Assembly (NCBI RefSeq): GCF_037943105.1
Contig: NZ_CP149803.1
Coordinates: 2,046,001 to 2,110,000 of the forward strand
Length of the DNA: 64,000 nucleotides
Origin: Pseudomonas sp. TMP9
Lineage (GTDB): Bacteria; Pseudomonadota; Gammaproteobacteria; Pseudomonadales; Pseudomonadaceae
Direction of reading: 5' to 3'
The position numbers and the translations under genes are program-made. The first letter of the stretch is position 1, and each line of letters opens with the position of its first letter. Below, piece by piece: positions 9,492-18,903 of this stretch. The notes beneath the pieces are model-generated. The model did no database searches. It was not told the origin of the DNA and worked only from the letters and a program-made list of their open reading frames with translations.

Positions 9492-9528
9492 CACCCCACA
9501 AAGGCCCAGCCTTTATGGGGTGTTTTTT
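9492..9528 (+). terminator. Rho-independent terminator of the ATP-grasp operon
   Basis: A 13-bp stem with one mismatch (9492-9504 with 9510-9522, loop CCCAG) is followed by TTTTTT. Confidence 0.85.
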
Positions 9529-9711
9529 ATTTCAGCCGTCACTTGCAGCGTTTTAACTTGGCTGGGCGCCAGCCTGCGCAAATAACGCTGACGCCAGGTG
9601 GGCTGCTCAGGCGGATGCACCCAAACATCCCGGCTAAAGCCCTATGTCAGCGCTAGGCTGAATGTCGGTGACGTTTTACAATCGTCGCCCGCACACCTCG
9701 GCACCTCTCAT

Positions 9712-11061
9712 ATGCCTACTTGTCTTGTAATGGCCCTGCCCTACCAAGCAGACCCATCGAGTTACTTCAGCTGCGTGATGCATGCGCCCGGTGCTGTATT
9801 GCTGGATGCCGGGCGCCCAATGGCGCAGCGTGGGCGCTATGACCTGATAAGTGCCTGGCCAATCGCAGAGCTGGTACCGACGCCTGATGAGCCAGCCAAT
9901 GCCTTTTTGCAACGCCTGCGTCAGAGCCTCAGCGCGCTGGGCGAGGCGCAAGCGCCTGTCGAAACCCCACTGCCATTTGTTGGCGGGTTGATTGGTTATT
10001 TGAGCTATGACTTCGGCCGAAGGCTGGAGCAACTGCCCTCCCACGCTGTGGATGACCTTGATCTCGCCGATGCCCGTTTTGGCCTGTATGGCTGGGCGTT
10101 GATCACTGATCATCAACAACAGCGCAGCCAGTTAGTCTTTCATCCCAGCCTGGCGGTGGCCGAACGTCAGCGCTTAATCGCCTTGTTTGCTTCGCCGCCA
10201 GCGCTTACTCAACAATCGTTCAAATTGCAGGAGGCGTTTCAGTCCAACATGACTGAGGCGCAGTACCTGCAGGGGTTCGCTAGGATTCAGGCTTACATTC
10301 AGGCGGGCGACTGCTACCAAGTGAATTTTGCCCAGCATTTTCGGGCGCCTTATCAGGGCTCGCCATGGACGGCCTATCAAGCATTGCGCAGGGCGTGCCC
10401 GACGCCTTTTTCCGGTTATCAGGTATTGCCGAACGGCGGCGCAATTATCAGTCTGTCACCTGAGCGCTTCCTGCGGGTCAGTCAAGGCCACGTCGAAACT
10501 CGCCCGATCAAAGGCACTCGCCCTCGCCACGCCGAGCCACAACAGGATCAAGCGCAAGCCGACGCGCTGCTTAGCAGCACTAAAGATCGCGCAGAGAACC
10601 TGATGATTGTCGACCTGCTGCGCAATGACCTTGGTCGCAGCTGCAAGATCGGTTCAGTGCAGGTGCCTGAACTGTTTGCCTTAGAAAGCTATCCCAATGT
10701 GCATCACTTGGTCAGCGCCGTTACCGGCGAATTGGCAGCCGATAAAGATGCCCTAGACCTCATCGCTGGTAGCTTTCCCGGTGGCTCGATTACCGGTGCT
10801 CCGAAAATTCGCGCGATGCAGATTATCGAAGAATTAGAGCCCACCCGCCGTGCGCTGTATTGCGGCTCGTTGTTGTATTTGGATGTGCGCGGCGAAATGG
10901 ACAGTTCAATCGCGATCCGTACCCTGCTGGCCAAAGACGGACAGATCACTTGCTGGGGCGGCGGCGGCATCGTCGCTGACTCCAACGGCCAGGCTGAGTA
11001 TCAAGAATCCATCACCAAGATAAAAGTGCTGCTGGAAACCTTGGAACAGTTCTGTGACTGA
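9712..11061 (+). CDS. pabB: Aminodeoxychorismate synthase component I
   Basis: 449 residues from the ATG at 9712. It makes 4-amino-4-deoxychorismate from chorismate and ammonia for folate synthesis, with the PabA amidotransferase supplied elsewhere. Chorismate-binding motifs are present: AGDCYQVNFAQ, SPERFLR, RPIKGTRPR, STKDRAENLMIVDLLRNDLG and GSFPGGSITGAPKIRAMQII. The PIKG lysine marks PabB rather than TrpE. The open frame extends to 9598, but the extra 38 residues have no family counterpart, and a TACAAT -10-like box at 9677-9682 lies inside that extension, so the later ATG is preferred although its ribosome site is weak. The 183-nt stretch 9529-9711 shows nothing else. Confidence 0.92.
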   Translation: MPTCLVMALPYQADPSSYFSCVMHAPGAVLLDAGRPMAQRGRYDLISAWPIAELVPTPDEPANAFLQRLRQSLSALGEAQAPVETPLPFVGGLIGYLSYDFGRRLEQLPSHAVDDLDLADARFGLYGWALITDHQQQRSQLVFHPSLAVAERQRLIALFASPPALTQQSFKLQEAFQSNMTEAQYLQGFARIQAYIQAGDCYQVNFAQHFRAPYQGSPWTAYQALRRACPTPFSGYQVLPNGGAIISLSPERFLRVSQGHVETRPIKGTRPRHAEPQQDQAQADALLSSTKDRAENLMIVDLLRNDLGRSCKIGSVQVPELFALESYPNVHHLVSAVTGELAADKDALDLIAGSFPGGSITGAPKIRAMQIIEELEPTRRALYCGSLLYLDVRGEMDSSIAIRTLLAKDGQITCWGGGGIVADSNGQAEYQESITKIKVLLETLEQFCD

Positions 11062-11120
11062 ACATCGCCGGCAGCGCTTTAAACCTAATCTACCGTCAAC
11101 AGAATGAACCCCGCCAAAAC

Positions 11121-11154
11121 AAAAAACCCCGAGAAGGCTTAGCCTTCGCGGGGT
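11121..11154 (-). terminator. Terminator of the L,D-transpeptidase gene
   Basis: Hairpin of 13 bp with one mismatch (11126-11138 with 11142-11154, loop TTA). On the minus strand it is followed by six U residues (A-run at 11121-11126), so it serves the leftward gene; pabB may use the same stem without a U-run. Confidence 0.8.
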
Positions 11155-11209
11155 GTCAGGTGAAACCTTGATGCGCTACGCCGCAAGTTAGCAGGTAGAC
11201 GCTAAGGGG

Positions 11210-12163
11210 TTAAATAGCGGGCTCTACGGCCACCATGGCCTGATCCGGCTGAGCGATTTCAACCGGCAAACCGTCTTCCGCTGCTACCACTTCACGCAGC
11301 ATTTCCCAATCCAGGCGCACATTAGCGAACTCGTCATTTTTAAGCAGCGCATTGATCACAGCGGTGTGCTTATCGACCACCGAAGCTTCGCCTGTTTCAT
11401 CCAAAGGTGCATGCGCCTCCAAGTAAACTTTGCCGCCACTGCGACCAAACTTGTAAGGCTCATTGATAATGCGCACCGGCGTGCCTACAGACACCAGTGA
11501 TGCCAGCTTCAGGACGTTGTGGTTAAGCATGCGAAAGCAGCCATGACTTACGCGCATACCGATACCGAACTTCTTATTTGAGCCGTGGATCAGGTAGCCG
11601 GGCACCGAAAGACCCATCTTGTATGGCCCGAGCGGGTTATTCGGCCCTGGCGGCACGTAGGCCGGCAGCGGGTCACCGTCTGCGGCGTGCTCATCACGGA
11701 TCGACTGCGGCGGTGTCCAGCCCGGATTCGGCGTTTTGGCGGTAATGTGCGCATTAGCCACTGGCGAGCTCCAACCTTCACGGCCGATACCCAGTGGGTA
11801 GGTGTGCACCACGTTACGGTCTTTTGGGTAGTAGTACAGGCGGTATTCAGCCAGGTTAATCACAATGCCCTCACGCGGGCCCGGCGGCAGGATGTAACGC
11901 GTAGGCAGAATAATCTCGGTTCCAACTCCCGGCAGCCAAGCGTCAACACCCGGGTTGGCCGCGACCATTTCTAGGTAGCCGAGGTCATTAACCACGCCAA
12001 GATCGGCAAAGGTGTCTTCATACTTGGCCTGAATCACCCGGACCTCGCCCACGATATCCTCGCCAGGCGGCGGCATAGGGAACTCAAGCGCACTAACGGG
12101 CGCTGCCGCGAAAACAGCAGCAAGGGGCAGGCAGCGGGTGACGGCAAAGGCACGCGACAACAT
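11210..12163 (-). CDS. L,D-transpeptidase (YkuD/ErfK family), secreted
   Basis: 317 residues. The signal peptide covers about residues 1-25 (LPLAAVFAAAPVSA then LEFP). A LysM-like segment follows (residues about 32-90, GEVRVIQAKYEDTFADLGVV) and then the YkuD catalytic domain with IHGSNKKFGIGMRVSHGCFR, catalytic Cys209 in SHGCFRM. Such enzymes make 3-3 peptidoglycan crosslinks or link Lpp-type lipoproteins to the wall; OprI, such a lipoprotein, is encoded at 49243. The C-terminal ~60 residues after the catalytic core are acidic and alanine-rich. It is the third gene of a leftward group with tesA and a small unknown gene. Confidence 0.9.
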   Translation of the reverse strand: MLSRAFAVTRCLPLAAVFAAAPVSALEFPMPPPGEDIVGEVRVIQAKYEDTFADLGVVNDLGYLEMVAANPGVDAWLPGVGTEIILPTRYILPPGPREGIVINLAEYRLYYYPKDRNVVHTYPLGIGREGWSSPVANAHITAKTPNPGWTPPQSIRDEHAADGDPLPAYVPPGPNNPLGPYKMGLSVPGYLIHGSNKKFGIGMRVSHGCFRMLNHNVLKLASLVSVGTPVRIINEPYKFGRSGGKVYLEAHAPLDETGEASVVDKHTAVINALLKNDEFANVRLDWEMLREVVAAEDGLPVEIAQPDQAMVAVEPAI

Positions 12164-12238
12164 CCGGGAATTCCTGACGAAAATGATGGGTTAAATGAGT
12201 TAGCGATTGTACACCGATTGATCAGCCGCTGGCACAGC

Positions 12239-12520
12239 TCAACGCCCCGGCAATATGCGACGCTCACCGCGCTTTTGCGCCTCTAATGTGGCTCGACAGG
12301 CCACGCACAAGCGCTCATCACGCAGCATGGCCTTGCTCAGATCACGCCATGATGGCTGCGCAGGCAGCAGCCCCCCACACAGTGTACGGTCAGCAAATTC
12401 GCCCAATTCAAGCTGGCGAGCCAACAGGTGCACGCGCGCCTCTCGGCACGCGAACAGGTCAAGTTGTTCGTCAGGCTCGATCAGTTGGTAAGCGAATAAG
12501 GACCAAGCAGGGCGCGGCAT
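12239..12520 (-). CDS. Small conserved hypothetical protein with CxxC motif
   Basis: 93 residues, MPRPAWSLFAYQLIEPDEQL at the N-terminus, with a CVAC pair near residue 75 and two further cysteines (FACRE, TLCGG), which could bind zinc. GGAG lies six nt before the ATG. It is in a leftward array, 57 nt after tesA and 75 nt before the transpeptidase gene, and I believe the same gene separates those two in other Pseudomonas. Function unknown; no membrane segment or signal peptide. Confidence 0.7.
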   Translation of the reverse strand: MPRPAWSLFAYQLIEPDEQLDLFACREARVHLLARQLELGEFADRTLCGGLLPAQPSWRDLSKAMLRDERLCVACRATLEAQKRGERRILPGR

Positions 12521-12577
12521 TCAGGGCTCCATTACAGGCCGCAACAGTAGCCGAAAGACTGCCTGTAGAAAAGTCCA

Positions 12578-13183
12578 TCAGAGCAAAGGTTTTAGCGTTG
12601 GCCAGACGTTATCCAGCAGCTTGGGTTGCGCTTGCGCCGTGGGGTGGATGCCGTCGCTTTGCATCATGGCAGGCACGCCCCCTACACCCTCCAAAACGAA
12701 GGGCACCAAGGGTGTCGCATACTGTTGCGCCACCGTGGCGAACACCGCTGCAAATGCCGTGGTGTAACGCACCCCGTAATTAGGCGGCAGTTGCATCCCC
12801 AAAATCAGCACCTTGGCACCCATCTTTTGTGACTGCTGAACCATCGCCGCAAGGTTTTGTTGCAATTGCGCAGGAGGCTGACCACGCAGGCCATCATTGC
12901 CCCCCAGTTCGATAATAACCAGCTCTGGCTGATGCTCTGTAAGCAGCGTAGGCAGCCGCGCGGCGCCGCCTGCACTGGTATCGCCACTGATGGATGCATT
13001 CACCACGCGCTGATCAAAACCCTGCTCAACCAAGCGCTCTTCGAGCAAAGCAACCCAGCCCTCGCGGGTATCCATGCCAAAAGCTGCGCTGATACTATCG
13101 CCCACCACCAGCACGGTACCCGCGAACGCCGCAGGCCCCCACAGCAACACGCTTAGGGCAGTACCGAATAACCATGTACGCAT
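12578..13183 (-). CDS. tesA: Periplasmic esterase/lysophospholipase, SGNH hydrolase (TesA)
   Basis: 201 residues from the ATG at 13183. The signal peptide (MRTWLFGTALSVLLWGPAAF, cut near AFA) is followed by the SGNH block I GDSISAAFG with Ser30, block III ELGGNDGLRG and block V DGIHPTAQAQ. TesA hydrolyses acyl esters, thioesters and lysophospholipids in the periplasm. The open frame continues to 13405 but that part is antisense to the ABC gene. GGAG lies six nt before 13183, which decides the start; an ATG at 13195 would add four residues and overlap the divergent gene. The divergent pairing with an FtsX-type ABC exporter matches E. coli tesA-ybbAP. Confidence 0.93.
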   Translation of the reverse strand: MRTWLFGTALSVLLWGPAAFAGTVLVVGDSISAAFGMDTREGWVALLEERLVEQGFDQRVVNASISGDTSAGGAARLPTLLTEHQPELVIIELGGNDGLRGQPPAQLQQNLAAMVQQSQKMGAKVLILGMQLPPNYGVRYTTAFAAVFATVAQQYATPLVPFVLEGVGGVPAMMQSDGIHPTAQAQPKLLDNVWPTLKPLL

Positions 13184-13193
13184 TGGATTCTCC

Positions 13194-13877
13194 ATGAGCT
13201 CAAGTATTCTCACCGCGCGAAACCTTAGCAAAGTGGTTACCAGCACGGAAGGCGAACTAACCATACTCCATGATCTGTCGCTGGCGCTGGTTAGCGGTGA
13301 CAGCCTGGCCATTGTTGGCCGCTCAGGTTCAGGTAAGTCCACCCTACTCGGCTTGCTTGCCGGGCTTGATCTGCCCAGCAGTGGCAGTGTGATATTGGCT
13401 GGCAATGATCTGGGTAGCCTCGATGAAGACCAGCGCGCACGCGTTCGCGCCGAGCATGTTGGCTTTGTCTTTCAGTCGTTCCAGCTGCTCGACAGTTTGA
13501 ATGCACTGGAAAACGTCATGCTGCCGCTCGAACTTGAAGGCCATGCCGATGCACGCCAGCGTGCACGAGCCCTGTTGGAGCGGGTTGGCTTGGGGCAGCG
13601 CTTGACCCATTACCCACGCCAGCTATCGGGCGGCGAACAACAACGGGTGGCGATTGCCCGCGCCTTTGTTGCGGAGCCTGCGGTGCTGTTTGCGGATGAG
13701 CCGACTGGCAATCTGGACAGCCACACCGGTGAGCGAATCAGCGATTTGTTATTCGAACTGAACAAAGAACGCGGCGCAACACTGGTGCTCGTCACCCATG
13801 ATGAGCGCCTGGCTCATCGCTGCAAGCGCCTGATTCGCTTAGAAGGCGGCCATCTGGTCGACCACGTGGAACCCTGA
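13194..13877 (+). CDS. ABC transporter ATP-binding protein (YbbA/LolD-like)
   Basis: 227 residues from ATG 13194. Walker A is GRSGSGKST (residues 42-50), the signature is LSGGEQQRVAIARAF, and Walker B is AVLFADEPTGNLD. This is the MacB/LolD/FtsE-type class that works with FtsX-like permeases. The upstream extension of the frame to 13074 is antisense to tesA and is not used. Only 10 bp separate its start from that of tesA on the other strand. The permease gene overlaps its stop by one base (TGATG). Confidence 0.92.
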   Translation: MSSSILTARNLSKVVTSTEGELTILHDLSLALVSGDSLAIVGRSGSGKSTLLGLLAGLDLPSSGSVILAGNDLGSLDEDQRARVRAEHVGFVFQSFQLLDSLNALENVMLPLELEGHADARQRARALLERVGLGQRLTHYPRQLSGGEQQRVAIARAFVAEPAVLFADEPTGNLDSHTGERISDLLFELNKERGATLVLVTHDERLAHRCKRLIRLEGGHLVDHVEP

Positions 13878-16381
13878 TGAAGCATTTGCCGTTTACCCGC
13901 CTGCTGTCATTAGCCAGTCGCCAACTGCTGCGTGATGCCCGCGCAGGAGAGCTGCGTGTACTGCTCTTCGCCTTAGTGATTGCGGTAGCCGCTAGCACTG
14001 CCATCGGCTATTTCGGTGCACGTCTAAACGACGGCATGTTGCTGCGCGCCACCGAATTTCTGGCCGCCGACTTACGCCTGACCGGCAGCTCACCCAGCAC
14101 AGCAGAGCAAATCAGTAACGGCAAACAACTCGGGCTCGAACATGCTCAGCTGGTTGAGTTCTCCAGTGTGGTCGCCAGCGAGGCCGGCATCCAACTGGCC
14201 AGCGTTAAGGCCGCTGATAGCGCTTACCCACTGCGCGGCGAGTTAAAAAGTGCCGCTGCACTCTACGACACCGAACAGGTAGGCCCAGGCCCGCAACCCG
14301 GAGAGGCTTGGGCAGAAGCCCGCTTATTTGTTGCACTCAACCTCACACCCGGTGATAGCGTCGAGGTTGGCGCAAAAACCTTGCGCCTAACCCGCGTGCT
14401 GACTTTTTTACCTGATGAAGCCGGGGACTTTTACAGCCTGACCCCGCACCTGTTGATGCATTTAGATGACCTAGCCGCCACCGGCGTGGTGCAGCCCGGC
14501 AGCCGCGTGCGTTATCAAGAATTGTGGCGCGGAGGCCACGATGCATTGGCGCAGTATCGCCAGACCATCACCCCTGATCTTGCACCCAACCAGCGTTTAG
14601 AAGATGCCAAAGATGGCAATCGCCAAGTCGGTAATGCCCTGGGTCGGGCCGAACGTTACCTCAACCTAGCCAGCCTGGCCGCCGTGCTACTGGCCGGGGT
14701 GGCCGTGGCCATGTCGGCGGCGCGCTTTGCGGCTAGGCGCTTTGATGCCAGCGCGCTGCTGCGCTGCCTAGGCCTGTCACGCAACCAAGCGCTTGGCTTG
14801 TTCAGCTTGCAACTGGCACTGCTGGGTATCACCGCCAGTCTAACCGGCGCACTGCTGGGCTGGCTGGCTCAATTAGCGTTGTTCGGTCTTCTGCATGACT
14901 TGCTGCCGGCGCACATTCCACCGGGCGGTCTTTGGCCCGCCCTGACGGGGATGGCAACTGGGCTGGTCGCCCTCGCTGGCTTCGCTCTTCCGCCATTGGC
15001 TGCACTCGGGCGCGTACCGCCGTTACGGGTTTTACGCCGCGATATGCTGCCCGTACCCGCCAGTTCTTGGCTGGTATATGGCGCAGCGTTGCTCGCGCTG
15101 GGCTTGATCATGTGGCGCTTGAGCCTGGACCTGCAGTTGACCTTCGCCCTGCTCGGCGGTGGCTTGGTCACTGCCTTTTTGCTAGGCGGCCTGCTACTGC
15201 TCGGCTTAAAAAGCCTGCGCCGCTTGTTGGCCAAGGCTTCATTGCCGTGGCGGCTGGGCTTGGGTCAACTGCTGCGCTATCCACTCGCCGCAGCCGGACA
15301 GTCGCTGGCCTTCGGCTTGATTATCCTGGCCATGGCGCTGATCGCCCTGCTGCGCGGTGAACTGCTCGACACCTGGCAGGACCAACTGCCCGAGAATGCA
15401 CCCAATCACTTTGCCCTCAACATCCTGCCGGCCGACAAAGAGGCGTTTAGCACACGCCTGAGCCAATTATCACCCCACCCGGCGCCGCTGTTCCCGGTGG
15501 TACCCGGCCGGTTAGTGATGATCAATGGTGAGCCTGTGCGGCAAATCGTCAGCAAAGAATCCCAAGGCGAGCGGGCGACTCGTCGCGATCTGAGCCTGAC
15601 GTGGGCCGCTGACTTACCCGCCGACAACACCCTCGTCGCCGGCAGCTGGTGGGATAACAGTAACGCCAGCGGCTTGCCCGGCGTCTCGGTGGAATCTGAA
15701 TTGGCCGAAGGACTGCAACTAAAGCTGGGCGACCGCCTGAGTTTCAACGTGGGCGGCATCAACCGTGATGCGGTAGTCAGCAGTTTGCGTGAAGTGGACT
15801 GGAACAACTTCCAACCCAATTTCTACATGATCTTCCAACCGGGGACCTTGCAAGACCTGCCCGTCACCTACCTGACCAGCTTCTACTTGCCGCCTCAACA
15901 AGAGCAACAACTGGTCGAGCTTTCACGGGCTTTCCCCGCCGTGACGCTGCTGCAAGTTGAAGCGTTGCTGGCGCAACTGCGCAGCATTCTTGCTCAGGTC
16001 ACGCTGGCCATCGAGTTCGTTCTGTTATTCGTCCTCGCCGCCGGCCTTGCCGTGCTATTTGCCGGTTTGCAAGCCACGTTGGATGAACGCATCCGCCAGG
16101 GTGCCTTGCTGCGTGCACTGGGTGCCGAGCGTAAGTTGCTGCTGAGAACACGCTGCGCCGAGTTTGGTTTACTGGGTGCCAGCAGTGGTCTGCTGGCAGC
16201 GTTCGGTTGTGAGCTAATCAGCTTCCTGCTCTACCGCTTTGCCTTCGACCTCAGCTGGGAACCGCACCCATGGTTGCTGTTATTGCCTATAATCGGTGCA
16301 TTGCTGGTGGGCACCGCAGGTGTTTTCGGGACACGCCGCGCCCTTAATGTCAGCCCGCTGACGGTGCTGCGCGAGGGCTGA
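13877..16381 (+). CDS. ABC transporter permease, FtsX family (YbbP-like)
   Basis: 834 residues. An N-terminal helix near residues 25-46 is followed by a periplasmic domain. Then come a first FtsX core (helices about 263-365: VLLAGVAVAMSAARFAARRF and following), a central pair of helices near 400-445, more helices near 475-495, a second periplasmic domain, and a second FtsX core (helices around 710-830, with LRALGAERKLLLRTRCAEFG). This two-core, roughly ten-helix layout is that of YbbP-type permeases. The partner ATPase is encoded one base upstream. In E. coli YbbAP works with TesA on hydrophobic or lipid-like molecules; the same role here is inferred from the shared neighbourhood. Confidence 0.9.
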   Translation: MKHLPFTRLLSLASRQLLRDARAGELRVLLFALVIAVAASTAIGYFGARLNDGMLLRATEFLAADLRLTGSSPSTAEQISNGKQLGLEHAQLVEFSSVVASEAGIQLASVKAADSAYPLRGELKSAAALYDTEQVGPGPQPGEAWAEARLFVALNLTPGDSVEVGAKTLRLTRVLTFLPDEAGDFYSLTPHLLMHLDDLAATGVVQPGSRVRYQELWRGGHDALAQYRQTITPDLAPNQRLEDAKDGNRQVGNALGRAERYLNLASLAAVLLAGVAVAMSAARFAARRFDASALLRCLGLSRNQALGLFSLQLALLGITASLTGALLGWLAQLALFGLLHDLLPAHIPPGGLWPALTGMATGLVALAGFALPPLAALGRVPPLRVLRRDMLPVPASSWLVYGAALLALGLIMWRLSLDLQLTFALLGGGLVTAFLLGGLLLLGLKSLRRLLAKASLPWRLGLGQLLRYPLAAAGQSLAFGLIILAMALIALLRGELLDTWQDQLPENAPNHFALNILPADKEAFSTRLSQLSPHPAPLFPVVPGRLVMINGEPVRQIVSKESQGERATRRDLSLTWAADLPADNTLVAGSWWDNSNASGLPGVSVESELAEGLQLKLGDRLSFNVGGINRDAVVSSLREVDWNNFQPNFYMIFQPGTLQDLPVTYLTSFYLPPQQEQQLVELSRAFPAVTLLQVEALLAQLRSILAQVTLAIEFVLLFVLAAGLAVLFAGLQATLDERIRQGALLRALGAERKLLLRTRCAEFGLLGASSGLLAAFGCELISFLLYRFAFDLSWEPHPWLLLLPIIGALLVGTAGVFGTRRALNVSPLTVLREG

Positions 16382-16414
16382 TAGACTCGCGCTCCGCCTC
16401 TAACAAGCTGACCT

Positions 16415-16912
16415 ATGAGCCGTTACCGCCCACCCCGCTCCGCTGGCACGCCCTTGATCACCCCCGAGGGCGAGGCCCGCATGCGGGCTGAGCTGCATGA
16501 GCTCTGGCACGTGCGTCGCCCACAAGTCACCCAATCGGTTAGCGAGGCGGCCGCGCAAGGCGACCGCTCAGAAAACGCCGAATACACCTACGGTAAGAAG
16601 ATGCTGCGCGAGATCGACAGCCGTGTGCGTTTTTTAAGCAAACGACTAGAGAGCCTTAAGGTTGTCAGCGTTGGTCCCAGTGATCCTAACAAGGTTTATT
16701 TCGGTGCGTGGGTAACCCTAGAAGATGAAGAAGGCGCCGAGTCGCGCTACCGCATCATTGGCCCAGATGAATTGGACCTTAAGCTGAACCTGATCAGCAT
16801 CGATGCCCCTCTCGCGCAAGCGTTGATCGGCAAAAGCTTGGATGCCGAGGTGCGGGTGCACACCCCAACCGGCGAGAAGACGTGGTACATCGTCGCCATC
16901 GACTACCCGTGA
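16415..16912 (+). CDS. greB: Transcript cleavage factor GreB
   Basis: 165 residues. The N-terminal coiled coil carries the acidic tip as GDRSENAEY (about residues 49-57), whose Asp and Glu residues enter the RNA polymerase channel and stimulate cleavage of backtracked RNA. The C-terminal FKBP-like domain ends in GEKTWYIVAIDYP. GreB is preferred over GreA because of the length and the YGKKMLREIDSRVRFL and SPDPNKVYFG-type region. It lies 33 nt after the permease gene; mnmC begins within or just after its stop. Confidence 0.93.
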   Translation: MSRYRPPRSAGTPLITPEGEARMRAELHELWHVRRPQVTQSVSEAAAQGDRSENAEYTYGKKMLREIDSRVRFLSKRLESLKVVSVGPSDPNKVYFGAWVTLEDEEGAESRYRIIGPDELDLKLNLISIDAPLAQALIGKSLDAEVRVHTPTGEKTWYIVAIDYP

Positions 16913-16923
16913 GCGAGCCGCAT

Positions 16924-18903
16924 ATGCCCGCCGCCCCTTATGCCCCGCACCAACAAGCCTGCCTTGAATGGGATGATCAGGGCCAGCCTCTGTCCAGCCA
17001 GTTCGCCGATGTGTATTTCTCTAACGAAAACGGCTTGGCTGAAACCCGCTATGTGTTTCTCGCCAACAATCAGCTGCCTGAACGCTTCAGCGCGCTGACG
17101 GGCGATCAGCAACTTGTGATTGGCGAGACGGGCTTCGGCACCGGGCTGAACTTTCTCTGCGCCTGGCAGTTGTTCGAACAGCAGGCCTGCCCGGCGGCGC
17201 GTTTGCACTTTGTTAGCGTGGAAAAATACCCACTGAGCAAAGCAGACCTCATGCGTGCGCTGGCGTTGTGGCCGGAACTTGCACCGTACACAGAGCAATT
17301 ACTGGCGCAGTACATCGCGCTGCATCCGGGCTTTCAGCGCTTGGTCTTTGCCGGCGGCCGTGTTGTTTTGACGTTATTGATAGGCGATGCGCTGGCGCTA
17401 ATCGGCCAGCTGGATGCCAAGGTTGATGCCTGGTTTCTAGATGGCTTTGCCCCGGCAAAAAATCCGGACATGTGGACGCCAGAACTGTTTACAGCCCTGG
17501 CTAGGCTGTCGCACACCAGCACCACCTTGGGCACCTTTACCAGCACCGGCTATGTGCGCCGTCGGCTAAACGATGCTGGCTTCAACATGAAGCGAGTGCC
17601 AGGTTTAGGGAAAAAATGGGAAGTGCTCAAAGGCGTGTTTGTTGGTAGCTCCGCAGCGCTACAAAAGCCCTGGTTCGCTCGCCCGCCACAACCCGTTGGC
17701 GAACGGCGTGCATTGGTGATTGGCGCAGGGCTGGCAGGCTGCGCCACGGCCGCGAGTCTGGCCCAGCGGGGTTGGCAGGTCACATTGCTGGAGCGTCACA
17801 TGGGCATTGCTCAAGAAGCCTCAGGCAACCCACAAGGGGTACTCTACCTCAAGCTCTCCGCTCACCACACTACGCTGTCGCGCCTGATTGTCAGCGGCTA
17901 TGGCTACACTCGCCGGCTCTTGGAACGCCTGCAAAAAGGTACGGACTGGGATAATTGTGGCGTACTGCAACTGGCCTTCGACGCCAAAGAAACGCTGCGT
18001 CAAGCGCAGCTTGCGGCCGCCTTCCCGAGCGACCTGCTGCTGGAGTTGGACAAAGCTGCGGCTGAGCGTAAGGCCGGCATCGCCTTACCGTCGGGTGGCC
18101 TGTTTTACCCAGAAGCGGGTTGGGTAAACCCTCCAGCCCTGTGTCAGTTGCTTATTCGGCAGCCGAATATCCACCTACAACTTCATCAAGAGGCCCTGGA
18201 ACTGCGCCGTGAAGACGATGGTTGGCAGGCTTGGAACGGCCAGCAGTTGCTGGCCAGTGCCAATGTCGTGGTGTTGGCCAGCGCTGCTGAAATCAAAGGC
18301 TTTACTCAGGCCGCGCAACTGCCGCTTAAACGCATCCGTGGGCAGATCAGCCGTTTGCCCGCCACAGCAGCCAGCCGCACGTTAAGCACAGTGGTATGCG
18401 CTGAAGGCTATGTCGCGCCGGCACGTTTGGATGAGCACACCTTGGGCGCAAGTTTTGACTTCAACAGTGACGACCTGACGCTAAGCAGCGCCGACCACCT
18501 GAGTAACTTGCAGTTATTGGACGAGATTTCGCCGAAATTTGCAGATCAGCTTAACTCCGCCATGCTCAACACCGATCTGCTGCAAGGACGTGCGGCTTTT
18601 CGCTGCACCAGCCCCGACTACCTACCGATTGTCGGGCCCCTAGCGGATGCAAGCGCCTTTGCCGATACCTATGCCGCGCTGAGCAAGGACGCCCGCAAAT
18701 TACCGGAAGCGCCCTGCCCTTGGCTGCAAGGCCTGTATATCAACAGCGGGCATGGCTCGCGCGGGCTAATCAGCGCACCGCTGGCCGGTGAATTGATTGC
18801 CGCTTGGTTAAACGATGAACCCCTGCCGGTGCCTGCCGATGTGGCCCAAGCCTGCCATCCAAACCGCTTCGCATTGCGCGCGCTGATTCGCAACAAAGCT
18901 TAA
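16924..18903 (+). CDS. mnmC: tRNA 5-methylaminomethyl-2-thiouridine biosynthesis bifunctional protein MnmC
   Basis: 659 residues from ATG 16924. The N-terminal SAM methyltransferase half has GETGFGTGLNFL and DAWFLDGFAPAKNPDMW. The C-terminal FAD oxidase half begins at ALVIGAGLAGCATAASLAQR and ends with the FAD/substrate loops near GHGSRGL. The enzyme converts cmnm5(s2)U34 to mnm5(s2)U34 in tRNA. The frame extends to 16882, but this would overlap greB by 31 nt. A GTG at 16909, overlapping the greB stop as GTGA, is a real alternative five residues upstream. Neither start has a convincing ribosome site. Confidence 0.93.
   Translation: MPAAPYAPHQQACLEWDDQGQPLSSQFADVYFSNENGLAETRYVFLANNQLPERFSALTGDQQLVIGETGFGTGLNFLCAWQLFEQQACPAARLHFVSVEKYPLSKADLMRALALWPELAPYTEQLLAQYIALHPGFQRLVFAGGRVVLTLLIGDALALIGQLDAKVDAWFLDGFAPAKNPDMWTPELFTALARLSHTSTTLGTFTSTGYVRRRLNDAGFNMKRVPGLGKKWEVLKGVFVGSSAALQKPWFARPPQPVGERRALVIGAGLAGCATAASLAQRGWQVTLLERHMGIAQEASGNPQGVLYLKLSAHHTTLSRLIVSGYGYTRRLLERLQKGTDWDNCGVLQLAFDAKETLRQAQLAAAFPSDLLLELDKAAAERKAGIALPSGGLFYPEAGWVNPPALCQLLIRQPNIHLQLHQEALELRREDDGWQAWNGQQLLASANVVVLASAAEIKGFTQAAQLPLKRIRGQISRLPATAASRTLSTVVCAEGYVAPARLDEHTLGASFDFNSDDLTLSSADHLSNLQLLDEISPKFADQLNSAMLNTDLLQGRAAFRCTSPDYLPIVGPLADASAFADTYAALSKDARKLPEAPCPWLQGLYINSGHGSRGLISAPLAGELIAAWLNDEPLPVPADVAQACHPNRFALRALIRNKA

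Noticed and set aside
9598-9711. 38-residue upstream extension of pabB
   Set aside because: The residues do not match the family and a -10-like box lies inside the stretch; the start at 9712 fits.
9712-11061. Possible anthranilate synthase TrpE instead of PabB
   Set aside because: The PIKGTRPR lysine motif, the length of 449 residues and the lack of trp neighbours point to PabB.
13184-13405. N-terminal extension of the tesA frame and the matching extension of the ABC frame
   Set aside because: Each extension lies antisense to the other gene; signal peptide, ribosome site and family length support the inner starts.
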